Assembly (NCBI GenBank): GCA_021776295.1
Contig: JAJFGE010000181.1
Location: 1-64,000, forward strand
Length of the DNA: 64,000 nucleotides
Direction of reading: 5' to 3'
Source of the DNA: Hyphococcus sp.
GTDB lineage: Bacteria > Pseudomonadota > Alphaproteobacteria > Caulobacterales > Parvularculaceae
Shown: in pieces, positions 53,022-61,795 of the stretch
Numbering within the stretch: position 1 is the first letter of the stretch
Layout: every line of letters starts with the position of its first letter
Program-made: the position numbers and the translations under genes
Notes under the pieces: model-generated
Seen by the model: only the letters and a program-made list of their open reading frames with translations
Told to the model about the DNA's origin: nothing
The model's database searches: none

Positions 53022-54236
53022 ATGAAGCTGGCTTATTTTATTAACCAGTATCCCGGCATTTCCCATAGTTTCATCCGCCGTGAAATCCAGGCGTTGGAGC
53101 GTGGCGGCGCTGAGGTTTTTCGTTACGCCATCCGTCCGTCCAAGGATGAGGTGATCGCGCAGGAAGATTTCGATGAGAACGCCAAAACACACCACATCAT
53201 AACCTCCGGCGCCGGCCCGATAATAAGATCGATTGCCAGTGAAATCGTGGCCAACCCGCTGGGCGCTGTGCGGGCGCTGGGTGCGGCGGCTTCCATGGGC
53301 TGGCGGTCGGAGGCTGGGCTGGTGCGGCATCTGTTCTATTTTGGCGAGGCGCTGGTCCTTGCCAATTGGCTAAAGCGCGATGGCTTGCGCCATGTCCATG
53401 CGCATTTCGGCACCAATGCGGCGACGATTGCGATGCTTGCGGCGCCGCTGGCGCAAGCGCGCTTTAGTTTCACAGTTCATGGCCCGGAGGAGTTTGAAAA
53501 GCCGGCGCTTATTTCGCTTCGGCGCAAACTGGAGAACGCCGCGTTTAGCGTCGCTATTTCACAATTCGGCGCGAGCCAGTTGAAGAAGCTTTCTTCCCCT
53601 TCCGTCTGGTCTAGAATAAAGATCGTTCGGTGCGGTATAGAGCGCACCTTCTACCAGGGCGCCGGAAGCGATGTTGTCTCTGCGCCGCATTTCATTTGCA
53701 CGGGCCGTCTGTGTGCAGAAAAAGGCCAGATAGATCTGGTTGAAGCGACGGCGCGTGTCGTGAAAGATGTTCCTGACATCAAAGTCACGCTGATCGGCGA
53801 CGGGCCGATGCGTGGTGAAATCGAGGCGGCAATTAAAAAGCACGACATTGCCGGCAATATTGTGCTGGCGGGGTGGCGGACGCCGAGCCAGGTGCGTGAT
53901 GCGCTGCTTGGCGCGCGCGGGTTTATCTTGCCGAGCTATGCGGAAGGTTTGCCGGTTTCAATCATGGAGGCGCTGGCGTTGCGTCGGCCGGTGATCACAA
54001 CTTACATTGCCGGCATTCCTGAATTGGTGACGGATAGTGTTTGCGGCTGGTTGACGCCGGCCGGCGATGTCGAGGCGATCGCTGCGGCGTTGCGCGTGGC
54101 TATCAGCGCCGGTGATGAGCAGATTGCACAGATGGGCGATGAGGGGCGCCGCCGGGTAGAGGCGATGCACGATATCGATATCGAAGCCGGGCGCCTTGCT
54201 GAGCATTTCTCAGCCGTTCTGGATGCGCGCCGATGA
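53022..54236 (+). CDS. GT4-family glycosyltransferase
   Basis: 404 residues with the GT-B fold. The N-terminal acceptor domain begins MKLAYFINQYPGISHSFIRREI, and HVHAHFGTNAATIA and FTVHGPEEF are typical of GT4 enzymes of exopolysaccharide pathways. The C-terminal donor domain has FICTGRLCAEKGQIDLVEA, LIGDGPMRGEIE and the E(x7)E-type motif in PSYAEGLPVSIMEALALRRPVI. It would transfer a sugar to a lipid-linked repeat unit on the cytoplasmic side of the membrane. Its stop overlaps the next GT gene by four bases. Confidence 0.92.
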   Translation: MKLAYFINQYPGISHSFIRREIQALERGGAEVFRYAIRPSKDEVIAQEDFDENAKTHHIITSGAGPIIRSIASEIVANPLGAVRALGAAASMGWRSEAGLVRHLFYFGEALVLANWLKRDGLRHVHAHFGTNAATIAMLAAPLAQARFSFTVHGPEEFEKPALISLRRKLENAAFSVAISQFGASQLKKLSSPSVWSRIKIVRCGIERTFYQGAGSDVVSAPHFICTGRLCAEKGQIDLVEATARVVKDVPDIKVTLIGDGPMRGEIEAAIKKHDIAGNIVLAGWRTPSQVRDALLGARGFILPSYAEGLPVSIMEALALRRPVITTYIAGIPELVTDSVCGWLTPAGDVEAIAAALRVAISAGDEQIAQMGDEGRRRVEAMHDIDIEAGRLAEHFSAVLDARR

Positions 54237-55429
54237 GCACAGTTTTTATTATTGTGCTTTGGGGTGTCGTGCTGGCGGTGTCGGCGCCGGCGGTCCTGCT
54301 CGCTATCGAAACCCTGGCGGCGTTTTTCCCGCTGCGCCGCCCATCCGCCTCAGCACCGCCTTCGTCTGTGGCGGTAATCGTGCCCGCGCATAATGAAGGC
54401 CGTCATATTGTTGCGACGTTGCGCGACCTTCGCGCACAACTGCGCCCGACCGATCGGCTAATCGTTGTCGCCGATAATTGCACCGACGACACCGCCGCGA
54501 TTGCGCAACAATGCGGCGCGGAAGTTTTTGTTCGCGTCGCACCCGATCATCGCGGCAAGGGCTATGCGCTGCAATATGCGATTGATCGTCTGCGCGATGC
54601 GCCGCCGGAATGCGTTGTCTTCTTTGACGCCGACTGCCGAGTGGGGGAGGGTGCGCTACACTATTTGGCCGGCGTCGCATCAGCAACCGGGCGCCCGGCG
54701 CAGGCGCTATATATTATGAATGCGCCGGACGATGCCGGGCCCGGAACCGGTGTTTCCGCCTTTGCCTGGATTATGATCAACCGTGTACGCATGACCGGGG
54801 TTTCAAACCTTATTGACGCCACACGGTTTACCGGGGCGGGGCTTGCCGCGCCATGGGCGCTGATCTCCCGTTTGGATTTCGGCGCCGGCGACATTACCGA
54901 AGATCTGGTGATGACCCTGAAGATGGCGCTTGCCGGCGCGCCGCCGGTATTTGCGCCTGACGCACGGGTGATCAGTTTTTTTCCGACCGCAGAGGACGCC
55001 AACGTCACTCAGCGCGCACGGTGGGAGCATGGATCGCTGGAGATAATGGCGCGCCGTGCGGCGCCGGCGATGCTGTGCGGAATTTTCCGGGCCGATGTGA
55101 GGCTGATGCTGCTGGCCGCCGATGCAATGATACCGCCGCTGGTTGCGCTTGGCGCCGGGTTGAGCTTTGCGGCGCTGGCGTCGGCTTTAGCGCTCGGATT
55201 TGCCGGGCCTGGACCGTTGATCGCCATACTGACGTCAATGGCGCTCTTTGCACTGGCGCTTATCGCCGGGTGGCTGCGCTTTGGGCGCGCGGTTCTGCCG
55301 CCGTCTCAATTATGGGCGTTGGCGCCATTTATGCTTCAGAAGCTGAAAGTCTACGGGCGTCGCGGGCGGGCCTCTTCAAAGACCTGGACCCGCACCAAGC
55401 GCGGCGATGATGGCGGTGAGACGCGTTAA
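54233..55429 (+). CDS. Membrane GT2-family glycosyltransferase
   Basis: 398 residues. An N-terminal membrane segment (about 3-27) precedes a GT-A domain with VAVIVPAHNEGRHI (nucleotide-sugar strand), VVADNCTDDT, RGKGYALQYAIDRL and the metal motif FFDADCRV. A later ITEDLVMTLKMALAG segment carries the acidic catalytic motif (TED), and QRARWEHG matches the QxxRW-like motif of processive GT2 enzymes. Two or three helices follow (about 300-355). The start overlaps the preceding GT4 gene (ATGA). It probably builds part of the repeat unit or polymerises. Confidence 0.9.
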   Translation: MSTVFIIVLWGVVLAVSAPAVLLAIETLAAFFPLRRPSASAPPSSVAVIVPAHNEGRHIVATLRDLRAQLRPTDRLIVVADNCTDDTAAIAQQCGAEVFVRVAPDHRGKGYALQYAIDRLRDAPPECVVFFDADCRVGEGALHYLAGVASATGRPAQALYIMNAPDDAGPGTGVSAFAWIMINRVRMTGVSNLIDATRFTGAGLAAPWALISRLDFGAGDITEDLVMTLKMALAGAPPVFAPDARVISFFPTAEDANVTQRARWEHGSLEIMARRAAPAMLCGIFRADVRLMLLAADAMIPPLVALGAGLSFAALASALALGFAGPGPLIAILTSMALFALALIAGWLRFGRAVLPPSQLWALAPFMLQKLKVYGRRGRASSKTWTRTKRGDDGGETR

Positions 55430-55570
55430 GCGGCCGAATTCGTCGCATTGTGAAGGAAACTACTTTAGCGGATACATAATTCGACAGGGGCCTGCGATGC
55501 GATATTGGTATTGGGTTGCTGGCTTGTTCGGCGAAGGCGGGCTTCGCCGCCGGAAAAGAGGGTGGCGTTT

Positions 55571-56398
55571 ATGAGCTATCTTGAAGTCGCAGATACGCAA
55601 TTCGGATTCTTCGATGTTATGGAGATGAAGGAAAAGGGCGCCGATCTCCACAATAAATATGTTTCGGCCGAACCGTTCCCGCACATCGCCATTGATGATT
55701 TTTGTTCGCCGCAAATTTTGGACGCGTGTATCGACGCGTTTCCGCAAACGCCGGACCCTGACAGTCGCAGCTTCGACCGCGATCAGGAGCGTTACAAGAC
55801 AAGTTTCAATCCGGACTTTCTGACGCCGCAATTGCGTTCGTTTTTTTACTCACTGAATTCACGGCCGGTTATTGAATTTCTGGAAAACATGACCGGCATC
55901 ACAGGGCTTATTCCAGATCCTTACTTCACCGGCGGCGGATTTCATCAGACTAAGCGTGGCGGCCATCTTGATGTGCATGCCGACTTTAATCTCCATCGCA
56001 AACTTGGCCTTGAGCGGCGCTTGAATCTTTTGATTTATCTCAACAAGAATTGGGAGGAAGGTTTCGGCGGCGAGCTTGAGCTTTGGGATCGCGATATGAA
56101 AAATCGCTTCCATAAAATAGTTCCGTTGTTTAATCGCTGTGTCGTGTTTTCAACTAGCGGCAATAGCTATCATGGACATCCGGCGCCGGTCGCACATCCC
56201 CACGGCGATGCACGCCGCTCTATTGCTCTTTATTACTATACGGCAACGTGGGACAAAGCCGCTCGGGCGAAGACGACGCAGTTCAAACCTCGACCGCAAA
56301 CGGGTGATAAAACCGATTGGGGTGTGAGGCGGAGCGAGATCATTAACGATTTGTTACCTCCGATAGTGGTGCGGGGCTTAAGGAAACTTAGCCGTTAA
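55571..56398 (+). CDS. 2-oxoglutarate/Fe(II)-dependent oxygenase-like protein of the polysaccharide locus
   Basis: 275 residues from ATG 55571 after an AAGAGGGTGG site; the longer frame from 55505 adds a leader with no homology character. The double-stranded beta-helix region has GGHLDVHADFN (candidate HxD pairs His132/Asp134 or His136/Asp138), LNLLIYLNKNWEEGFGGELELW, a distal His in SYHGHPAPV (201 or 203) and RRSIALYYYT with the Arg that usually binds 2-oxoglutarate. This matches 2OG-Fe(II) oxygenases of the prolyl-hydroxylase-like type. In this context it may oxidise a sugar, a lipid carrier or a protein side chain (inference). Confidence 0.85.
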   Translation: MSYLEVADTQFGFFDVMEMKEKGADLHNKYVSAEPFPHIAIDDFCSPQILDACIDAFPQTPDPDSRSFDRDQERYKTSFNPDFLTPQLRSFFYSLNSRPVIEFLENMTGITGLIPDPYFTGGGFHQTKRGGHLDVHADFNLHRKLGLERRLNLLIYLNKNWEEGFGGELELWDRDMKNRFHKIVPLFNRCVVFSTSGNSYHGHPAPVAHPHGDARRSIALYYYTATWDKAARAKTTQFKPRPQTGDKTDWGVRRSEIINDLLPPIVVRGLRKLSR

Positions 56399-56715
56399 GC
56401 GCCTCGCGCCAGCCTGTCGGTTTTTCGGCAGGCTTAGGTTGATAAAATTTTAGATTCATTTTCAGGGCGCCTATAGTAACTTGGTCTTCGTGATCGAGGA
56501 TTCGTGCGGTCGCGCTTGAAACTTGTGAAAATTTAATCCGTAATCGGCTTATTTTCATCAAATTTTTTTCAGGAGCTTTAGACAAAAGAAATCTAAGGTT
56601 CCTAATTTCTTACCTGTTGCACAATCGCATCGTGCAAGGAAATTTTGTACGAAGTGTGGCGAGAAAGATACTATTTACTGTTCGATTGCAGACAAATGTG
56701 TGAGTGAGCCTGATT
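56399..56715. other. Intergenic region upstream of the G8 protein gene
   Basis: The 317 bases have no gene. A stem GCCTGTCG (56412-56419) / CGGCAGGC (56426-56433) follows the oxygenase gene but has no T-run. A near-perfect palindrome lies at 56617-56637. The region is clearly more AT-rich than the genes around it, consistent with a promoter for the G8 gene. Confidence 0.6.
56617..56637. promoter_or_regulatory. Operator-like 21-base palindrome upstream of the G8 gene
   Basis: TTGCACAAT (56617-56625), three central bases CGC, then ATCGTGCAA (56629-56637): the arms match at eight of nine positions. It lies about 80 bases before the start codon in an AT-rich stretch, the size and place of a dimeric regulator site. 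The regulator is unknown. Confidence 0.5.
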
Positions 56716-59700
56716 ATGAGCAAATATTTTCGCTCCGGCGATACTGTTCTTTCTGCCAATTCAATGAACATAAACGATTTGTTAATGGCCAGCCGGCTTG
56801 GCGCCATCAAGGCGCCGCTGGCTAAAGGCCGCCGCGCAAGAAAACGCGAAAGCCGTAAGAAGATGATGAGCGCCAGCCTGTTGGCGCCGCTGCTGGCGGC
56901 GGAAGGTTGCCTCAGTGTTGGCAAAGAAGATATTGACCTTGGCGCTGCGGCGCCCGCGCCGCCCGCGCCGGATAATGGAAATGATGCTGGCGGTGTTGAT
57001 GTTGAACTCAGCGCGGTCGATGACCACGTTCACGCTGAAGTCGGTCAGCCGCTGCATATTCCCGTTTCACAATTGCAAGCCAACGACGCCAACGCAAACT
57101 CGGGCGGATTGGAAATCGTCCGTGTCTTTGATGCGGTCAATGGAACCGTATCTTTGGACAGTTCTGGCGTAATGTTTGTACCAACTGCAGGCTTTAAGGG
57201 GGTGGCGACATTTTCCTATGAAGTCCGGGATGCGGATGGTTCGGTCAGCACGGCATCCGTTGAGGTTATTGTAGGCGATGTGCCGCATGAAGAGCCCGCC
57301 GGCTTCACTGAGCATGGCGAGTCTGGCGGGCACGAACATTTTGGCGGTTCGAAAGCAGAAGAGCATGCAGGCCTTTTAAATCTCGTGCCGGTGGAAGAGG
57401 CGACGCATGTCGCCGTTAATAATGGGTCCTGGTTTGATCCCAATACCTGGGCGAACGGTCAGGTGCCGCCGGACGGCGCGAAAGTCTTGATCTCCGAGGG
57501 TGTTACGGTCGCCTATGATGGCGAAAGCGCAGTTTCCCTGTTTACTGTCCGTGTCGATGGCGTGCTTGATTTCGCTACGGATCAAAATACCTTTATGGAA
57601 GTTGACACACTGGTTGTTTCGCCAGCCGGCACGTTGACTATCGGCTCCGCCGACAATCCGGTGGCGCCTGGCGTCGAGGCAGTTATTCAGATCGCTGATA
57701 ATGGCCCGATCGACGTTGCCTGGGACCCTCTGCTGTTGTCTCGTGGGGTTGTCAGTCAGGGAACGATTGAAATTTATGGCGACCAAAAGGACACATTCCT
57801 GAAAGTAGAGATAGATGCGATGGCGGGCGACACATCGCTTACCCTTGAGGCGCCGCCGGATGGCTGGTCTGTCGGCGATAGACTGGTTTTAACCGGGACG
57901 AAATTGCCAGTTGTTGATTGGGTGCCAGCCGGCACAAAACGCGACATCCCGACAGAAGATGAAGAACTTATCATCACAGCAATCAACGGCAACGTCATCA
58001 CATTCGATAGACCGCTGGAATTTGATCACGATACGCCGCGCGCTGACCTGAAGGCGTATGTCGCCAACTACACGCGCAATGTTCGGTTTATTACCGAAAA
58101 CGCAGAAGATTTGCCGGTATACCAACGCGGCCATGTGATGTTTATGCACTCGGACGACATTGATGTTCGCTATGCAGAATTTACTGATTTAGGACGTACG
58201 GATAAATCTGAGCGCGCCTTTGATGTGGCCAAATTGGACTCAGTAGAGTTCGACACCAATATAAAAGCACGCTACCCCTTACATATCCACCGCGCCGGCG
58301 TCAGCGATCAAGACAATCCAGCTGAACTTGTCGGCAACGCTGTTTGGGGGTCTCCGGGCTGGGGCGTGGTCCATCACGATTCAAATGCGATCATAGCCGA
58401 TAATGCCGCCTATGATGTATTTGGCGCGGCGTTCGTTGCTGAGACCGGCAACGAGACCGGGCGATGGGTCAGCAATATTGCGATCAAATCGATTGGTCTG
58501 GCCGGGATCGGGAATGACAACAATCCAAAACTTGGCGATGACGTTGCAGCGTTTGACCTTGGGCGCACTGGCGCCGGGTTTTGGTTCCAGAGCAGAATGG
58601 TTGATGCGGTAGACAATGTCGCCGCCGGCATTCCCAGCGGGCAAGGATTTATCTACTTTTCACGTGGGCTGGATGGCGATATAATTAAGATCGATCCCGA
58701 TAATTCACCCTACCCGGAAAGCTTGAACTACGCCGATGCAGCGCAGATATACAGGCCTTCAATATCTCAGTTCGACGGCAACGAGGCGTTCGCTGTGGGG
58801 TCAGGGTTTTATGTCGTCAAGCCAGGTCCCAATCAGCGTCATGATTTGCGTTCCCTCATCGAAGATTTTACAGCCTGGGAAACGCGCCTTGGCATACGCC
58901 TGGAATATACCGGCAGCTACACGCTGAAGGATATTGATCTCATTGGCGCCGGACATGGCGCTAGCGGCATTGCCCTTGGGCAAAATACTTTCGACATGGT
59001 TGTGAACAACGCCAATATCGCAGGCTTTGATATCGGCGTCACCATGGACAAAACCACCACCTTCACTAACTTTGACGGCGACTTCCGATATGTGTTCATT
59101 GATGTCAATATTAGCGGTGCCGCCACTGATTTCACTAATATTGATGCGAACGATCAATTCCTGACAGCAGCAGATCTCGTTGCCGGCCGGCTGGAATTTG
59201 TGTCCGGACTTGCAGATTTTCCACTTTTCGAACCGATCGGCGCGCCTTTTTACGGGATGAATTTACCGGGCGTGAAAACCGATAGCATCGGCTCTATCGA
59301 GCTTGGCCAGCTGGACCCCCATGTCTTTCGCGGCGAGGCGCTTGGTAATGCGATTGAACGCGAGGGCTATTGGACATTGCCCGATGGGCGGGCGGTGACA
59401 GTTTTCGAACGCTATTTTTCCGACCGCGCAACAGGCGAGACGATCAAACAGGCAACATTTATTGAAATTCCTGGCGGCGAGGCGTGGGCGCAACAGCAAA
59501 CCGGGCTTGGGACGCCGGTCTACCATGGCGTCCTTGACGTCAATAGCGCGGCGCCGGTGGCGGTGCATGACCAGGATGCGATTGTCAGTTCAGGGAGTTC
59601 GGTTATCATCGACGTCCTCGCAAACGATTTCGATCCTGATGGCGATGCGATTGCCGTGGATGGGTTCGCGCATCCGACAAATGGCCGCGTGGATTTGAAT

Positions 59701-59826
59701 GCCGATGGAACCGTAACCTATACGCCGGATCCAAACTTTGTCGGGATGGATGAGTTCTGGTATTGGGTTGAAGACGACAATGGCAACTTCGCCAAGGCTG
59801 AGGTTTACGTCACCGTTGAGCCGTAA
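56716..59826 (+). CDS. Large G8-domain beta-helix protein with cadherin-like ends (putative surface polysaccharide-acting protein)
   Basis: About 1,036 residues from ATG 56716; GTG 56704 four codons upstream is an alternative, and neither has a strong ribosome site. Numbering here is from GTG 56704. An unusual N terminus has a basic cluster (KGRRARKRESRKK, 41-53) before a short hydrophobic stretch ending in AAEGC, perhaps an export signal. A cadherin-like Ig domain (about 98-192) is followed by a G8 domain (about 239-325; GSWFDPNTWANGQVPPDG, VRVDGVLDF, GTLTIGS). A right-handed beta-helix region then carries KARYPLHIHRAGVSD, resembling the RYPIHFH motif of CEMIP/TMEM2-type proteins. A second cadherin-like domain (about 948-1040; VLANDFDPDGDAI) ends the protein. 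No PEP-CTERM or membrane C terminus is present. Confidence 0.85.
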   Translation: MSKYFRSGDTVLSANSMNINDLLMASRLGAIKAPLAKGRRARKRESRKKMMSASLLAPLLAAEGCLSVGKEDIDLGAAAPAPPAPDNGNDAGGVDVELSAVDDHVHAEVGQPLHIPVSQLQANDANANSGGLEIVRVFDAVNGTVSLDSSGVMFVPTAGFKGVATFSYEVRDADGSVSTASVEVIVGDVPHEEPAGFTEHGESGGHEHFGGSKAEEHAGLLNLVPVEEATHVAVNNGSWFDPNTWANGQVPPDGAKVLISEGVTVAYDGESAVSLFTVRVDGVLDFATDQNTFMEVDTLVVSPAGTLTIGSADNPVAPGVEAVIQIADNGPIDVAWDPLLLSRGVVSQGTIEIYGDQKDTFLKVEIDAMAGDTSLTLEAPPDGWSVGDRLVLTGTKLPVVDWVPAGTKRDIPTEDEELIITAINGNVITFDRPLEFDHDTPRADLKAYVANYTRNVRFITENAEDLPVYQRGHVMFMHSDDIDVRYAEFTDLGRTDKSERAFDVAKLDSVEFDTNIKARYPLHIHRAGVSDQDNPAELVGNAVWGSPGWGVVHHDSNAIIADNAAYDVFGAAFVAETGNETGRWVSNIAIKSIGLAGIGNDNNPKLGDDVAAFDLGRTGAGFWFQSRMVDAVDNVAAGIPSGQGFIYFSRGLDGDIIKIDPDNSPYPESLNYADAAQIYRPSISQFDGNEAFAVGSGFYVVKPGPNQRHDLRSLIEDFTAWETRLGIRLEYTGSYTLKDIDLIGAGHGASGIALGQNTFDMVVNNANIAGFDIGVTMDKTTTFTNFDGDFRYVFIDVNISGAATDFTNIDANDQFLTAADLVAGRLEFVSGLADFPLFEPIGAPFYGMNLPGVKTDSIGSIELGQLDPHVFRGEALGNAIEREGYWTLPDGRAVTVFERYFSDRATGETIKQATFIEIPGGEAWAQQQTGLGTPVYHGVLDVNSAAPVAVHDQDAIVSSGSSVIIDVLANDFDPDGDAIAVDGFAHPTNGRVDLNADGTVTYTPDPNFVGMDEFWYWVEDDNGNFAKAEVYVTVEP

Positions 59827-59829
59827 AGT

Positions 59830-60951
59830 TTAAGGCGCCCATTCGGCGAGCACGTCTGCATCGTTTTCGTGTTCTATAAAACGCCGCCGCAAGACGGCGA
59901 TATCTTCCGCCTCCAGCAATTGCCGCAACGCCCAAATCGCGGCGCCGCGGACCAGCGCATTGTTGTCGGTGAGTAGCGCTTGCACTGACAGCGCCAATGC
60001 TGGATTTTGCGAATTGCCGATGGCGATCAAGACATTCCTGACAAACCGGTCGCGGCCTGTGCGCTTGATCGGCGAGCCGGAAAACATATCCCTGAATGCG
60101 CGATCATCTAATGCGACAAGTTCAGCAAGGTCTGGCGCGCGCAAAGTTTCGCGGGCGTGAAATGCGGTCTCGCGCGATAGCGATGCAAACTTGTTCCATG
60201 GGCAGACCGCCAAACAATCGTCACAGCCATAAATCCTGTTGCCCATGGCTTTGCGGAACCGAGCCGGGATCGGGCCGCCATGTTCGATAGTGAGATAAGA
60301 CAGGCACCGCCTTGCGTCGAGTTGATAGGGCGCGGGAAAGGCGTCGGTCGGGCAGATATCGAGGCAGTTTTGGCATGAACCGCAATGGTCTGCCTCCGGC
60401 GCATCGGCGCCAATGTCGAGCGTTGTGAAGATCGAGCCGAGAAACAGCCACGCGCCAAAGTCGCGCGAGACAAGATTGGTGTGCTTGCCCTGCCAGCCGA
60501 TACCGGCTTTTGTCGCCAGCGGTTTTTCCATCACCGGCGCGGTATCAACAAAGACTTTAACATCGCCGCCATGGTTCTCAATCAGCCAACGGGCGAGGCG
60601 CTTGAGGCGCTTTTTGATAAGCTGGTGGTAGTCTTTGTTTTTTGCATAGACGGAAATGCCCGCCGATGATTTTTGGCTGAGCGCCTTGAGTGGATCTTCG
60701 TCCGGCCCGTAATTGACGCCGAGCATAATCACGCTACGCGCCTCGGGCCAAAGCGCCTGCGGCGCGCTGCGCTGTTCCGCGCGCGCCTCCATCCACGCCA
60801 TCTCGCCGTGACGGCCGAGCGCCAGAAATTGCGTTAAGTTGTCTCCAGCCTCTAACGGCAGCGCCGCCGGCGCAAACCCAACCGCGTCAAAGCCGAGCGC
60901 GCGGGCGCGGGCGCGGATGTCATCATTGCAGGCGCCGGGGGGCACGCTCAA
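59830..60951 (-). CDS. queG: Epoxyqueuosine reductase
   Basis: 373 residues. It reduces epoxyqueuosine to queuosine in tRNA using cobalamin and two [4Fe-4S] clusters. The cluster motifs CGSCQNCLDICP and CDDCLAVCPWNKF are intact, and HEAT-like helices follow at the C terminus (VRNVLIAIGNSQNPALALSVQALL). Length is normal. Its start overlaps the stop of the GST-like gene by four bases, so the two are co-transcribed. It converges with the G8 gene with a three-base gap. Confidence 0.95.
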   Translation of the reverse strand: MSVPPGACNDDIRARARALGFDAVGFAPAALPLEAGDNLTQFLALGRHGEMAWMEARAEQRSAPQALWPEARSVIMLGVNYGPDEDPLKALSQKSSAGISVYAKNKDYHQLIKKRLKRLARWLIENHGGDVKVFVDTAPVMEKPLATKAGIGWQGKHTNLVSRDFGAWLFLGSIFTTLDIGADAPEADHCGSCQNCLDICPTDAFPAPYQLDARRCLSYLTIEHGGPIPARFRKAMGNRIYGCDDCLAVCPWNKFASLSRETAFHARETLRAPDLAELVALDDRAFRDMFSGSPIKRTGRDRFVRNVLIAIGNSQNPALALSVQALLTDNNALVRGAAIWALRQLLEAEDIAVLRRRFIEHENDADVLAEWAP

Positions 60952-61628
60952 AAATCCAAATCATCATAGTGGCGCGGCGGTGGCAGCCCGGCGATGCGGT
61001 CGCGCAGGACCGGCCGCATGGCGGGGCGTGATTTCACCCGCGCATACCACTCCTTCACCAGCGGAAAGGCGCCCCAGGGCATTGCATCGACGTAATCGAC
61101 GCAAGAGATAAAGGCGGCGGCGGCAATATCGGCGGCGGTGTATTTTTCTCCCGCAAACCAGCTTCGCTGATCGAGCAGCCAGTTGAAATAATCCATATGC
61201 CAAGCCAGCGCCTCGCCGCCCTGCTTTAACAACTCATAATCGGGCTGCCCAAGACGCATCAATCGCTTGTCAATCCGCTCACGAATGATGGGCGTGATGA
61301 CATCAGCTTCAAATTTACCAGTGAACCAGGCGCAGAGCCGGCGGACTTCGGCGCGGGCGGCGGAAGTTGACGGAAACAGCGGCGCGGCGGTGTAGGCGTC
61401 TTCAATATATTCGATGATGACTGCCGCGGGCGCTGCATTAATCACGCCGCGGGTCGGCGGCTCGTCGATGAGCACCGGAACCGCACCCGCAGGGTTTGCC
61501 GCGACCAGCGACCCATCGTCGTCCCATGGCCGCTTCTCGACCAACTGCACCGGCAGTCCCTTTTCGGCAAGCGCAATGCGCACCATCCGCGAGGCGGGGT
61601 CGAGGGGCATATGAAAAAGCGTACGCAT
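60948..61628 (-). CDS. Glutathione S-transferase family protein
   Basis: 226 residues. The N-terminal thioredoxin-like domain has FHMPLDPASRMVRIALAEKG and the cis-Pro motif GAVPVLID, followed by a glutathione-binding VIIEYIEDAY segment with the family's acidic residue. The C-terminal helical domain (about 90-226) contains YTAADIAAAAFISCVDYVDAM. The active-site residue is probably a Ser in the DPASR turn. The substrate is unknown. It is upstream of and overlaps queG; such pairing is common and need not mean a shared pathway. Confidence 0.9.
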   Translation of the reverse strand: MRTLFHMPLDPASRMVRIALAEKGLPVQLVEKRPWDDDGSLVAANPAGAVPVLIDEPPTRGVINAAPAAVIIEYIEDAYTAAPLFPSTSAARAEVRRLCAWFTGKFEADVITPIIRERIDKRLMRLGQPDYELLKQGGEALAWHMDYFNWLLDQRSWFAGEKYTAADIAAAAFISCVDYVDAMPWGAFPLVKEWYARVKSRPAMRPVLRDRIAGLPPPRHYDDLDF

Positions 61629-61795
61629 TAACCCTAACCATAGCAGTGCGGAGCGCCGCGCAAAGCCGCAAACGACTGATATCGAAAGATTTTAACATTG
61701 GGCGCAGCACTTCGGCAAAGCAATTGCAGTTTTACCGTTAAGGATTTTCAAAGCGCGCCGCTTTGAGACAAGACACAAGGCTGAATGCAGGTAAA

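Noticed and set aside
56412-56433. Terminator after the 2OG-oxygenase gene
   Set aside because: The stem is good but no T-run follows on the plus strand.
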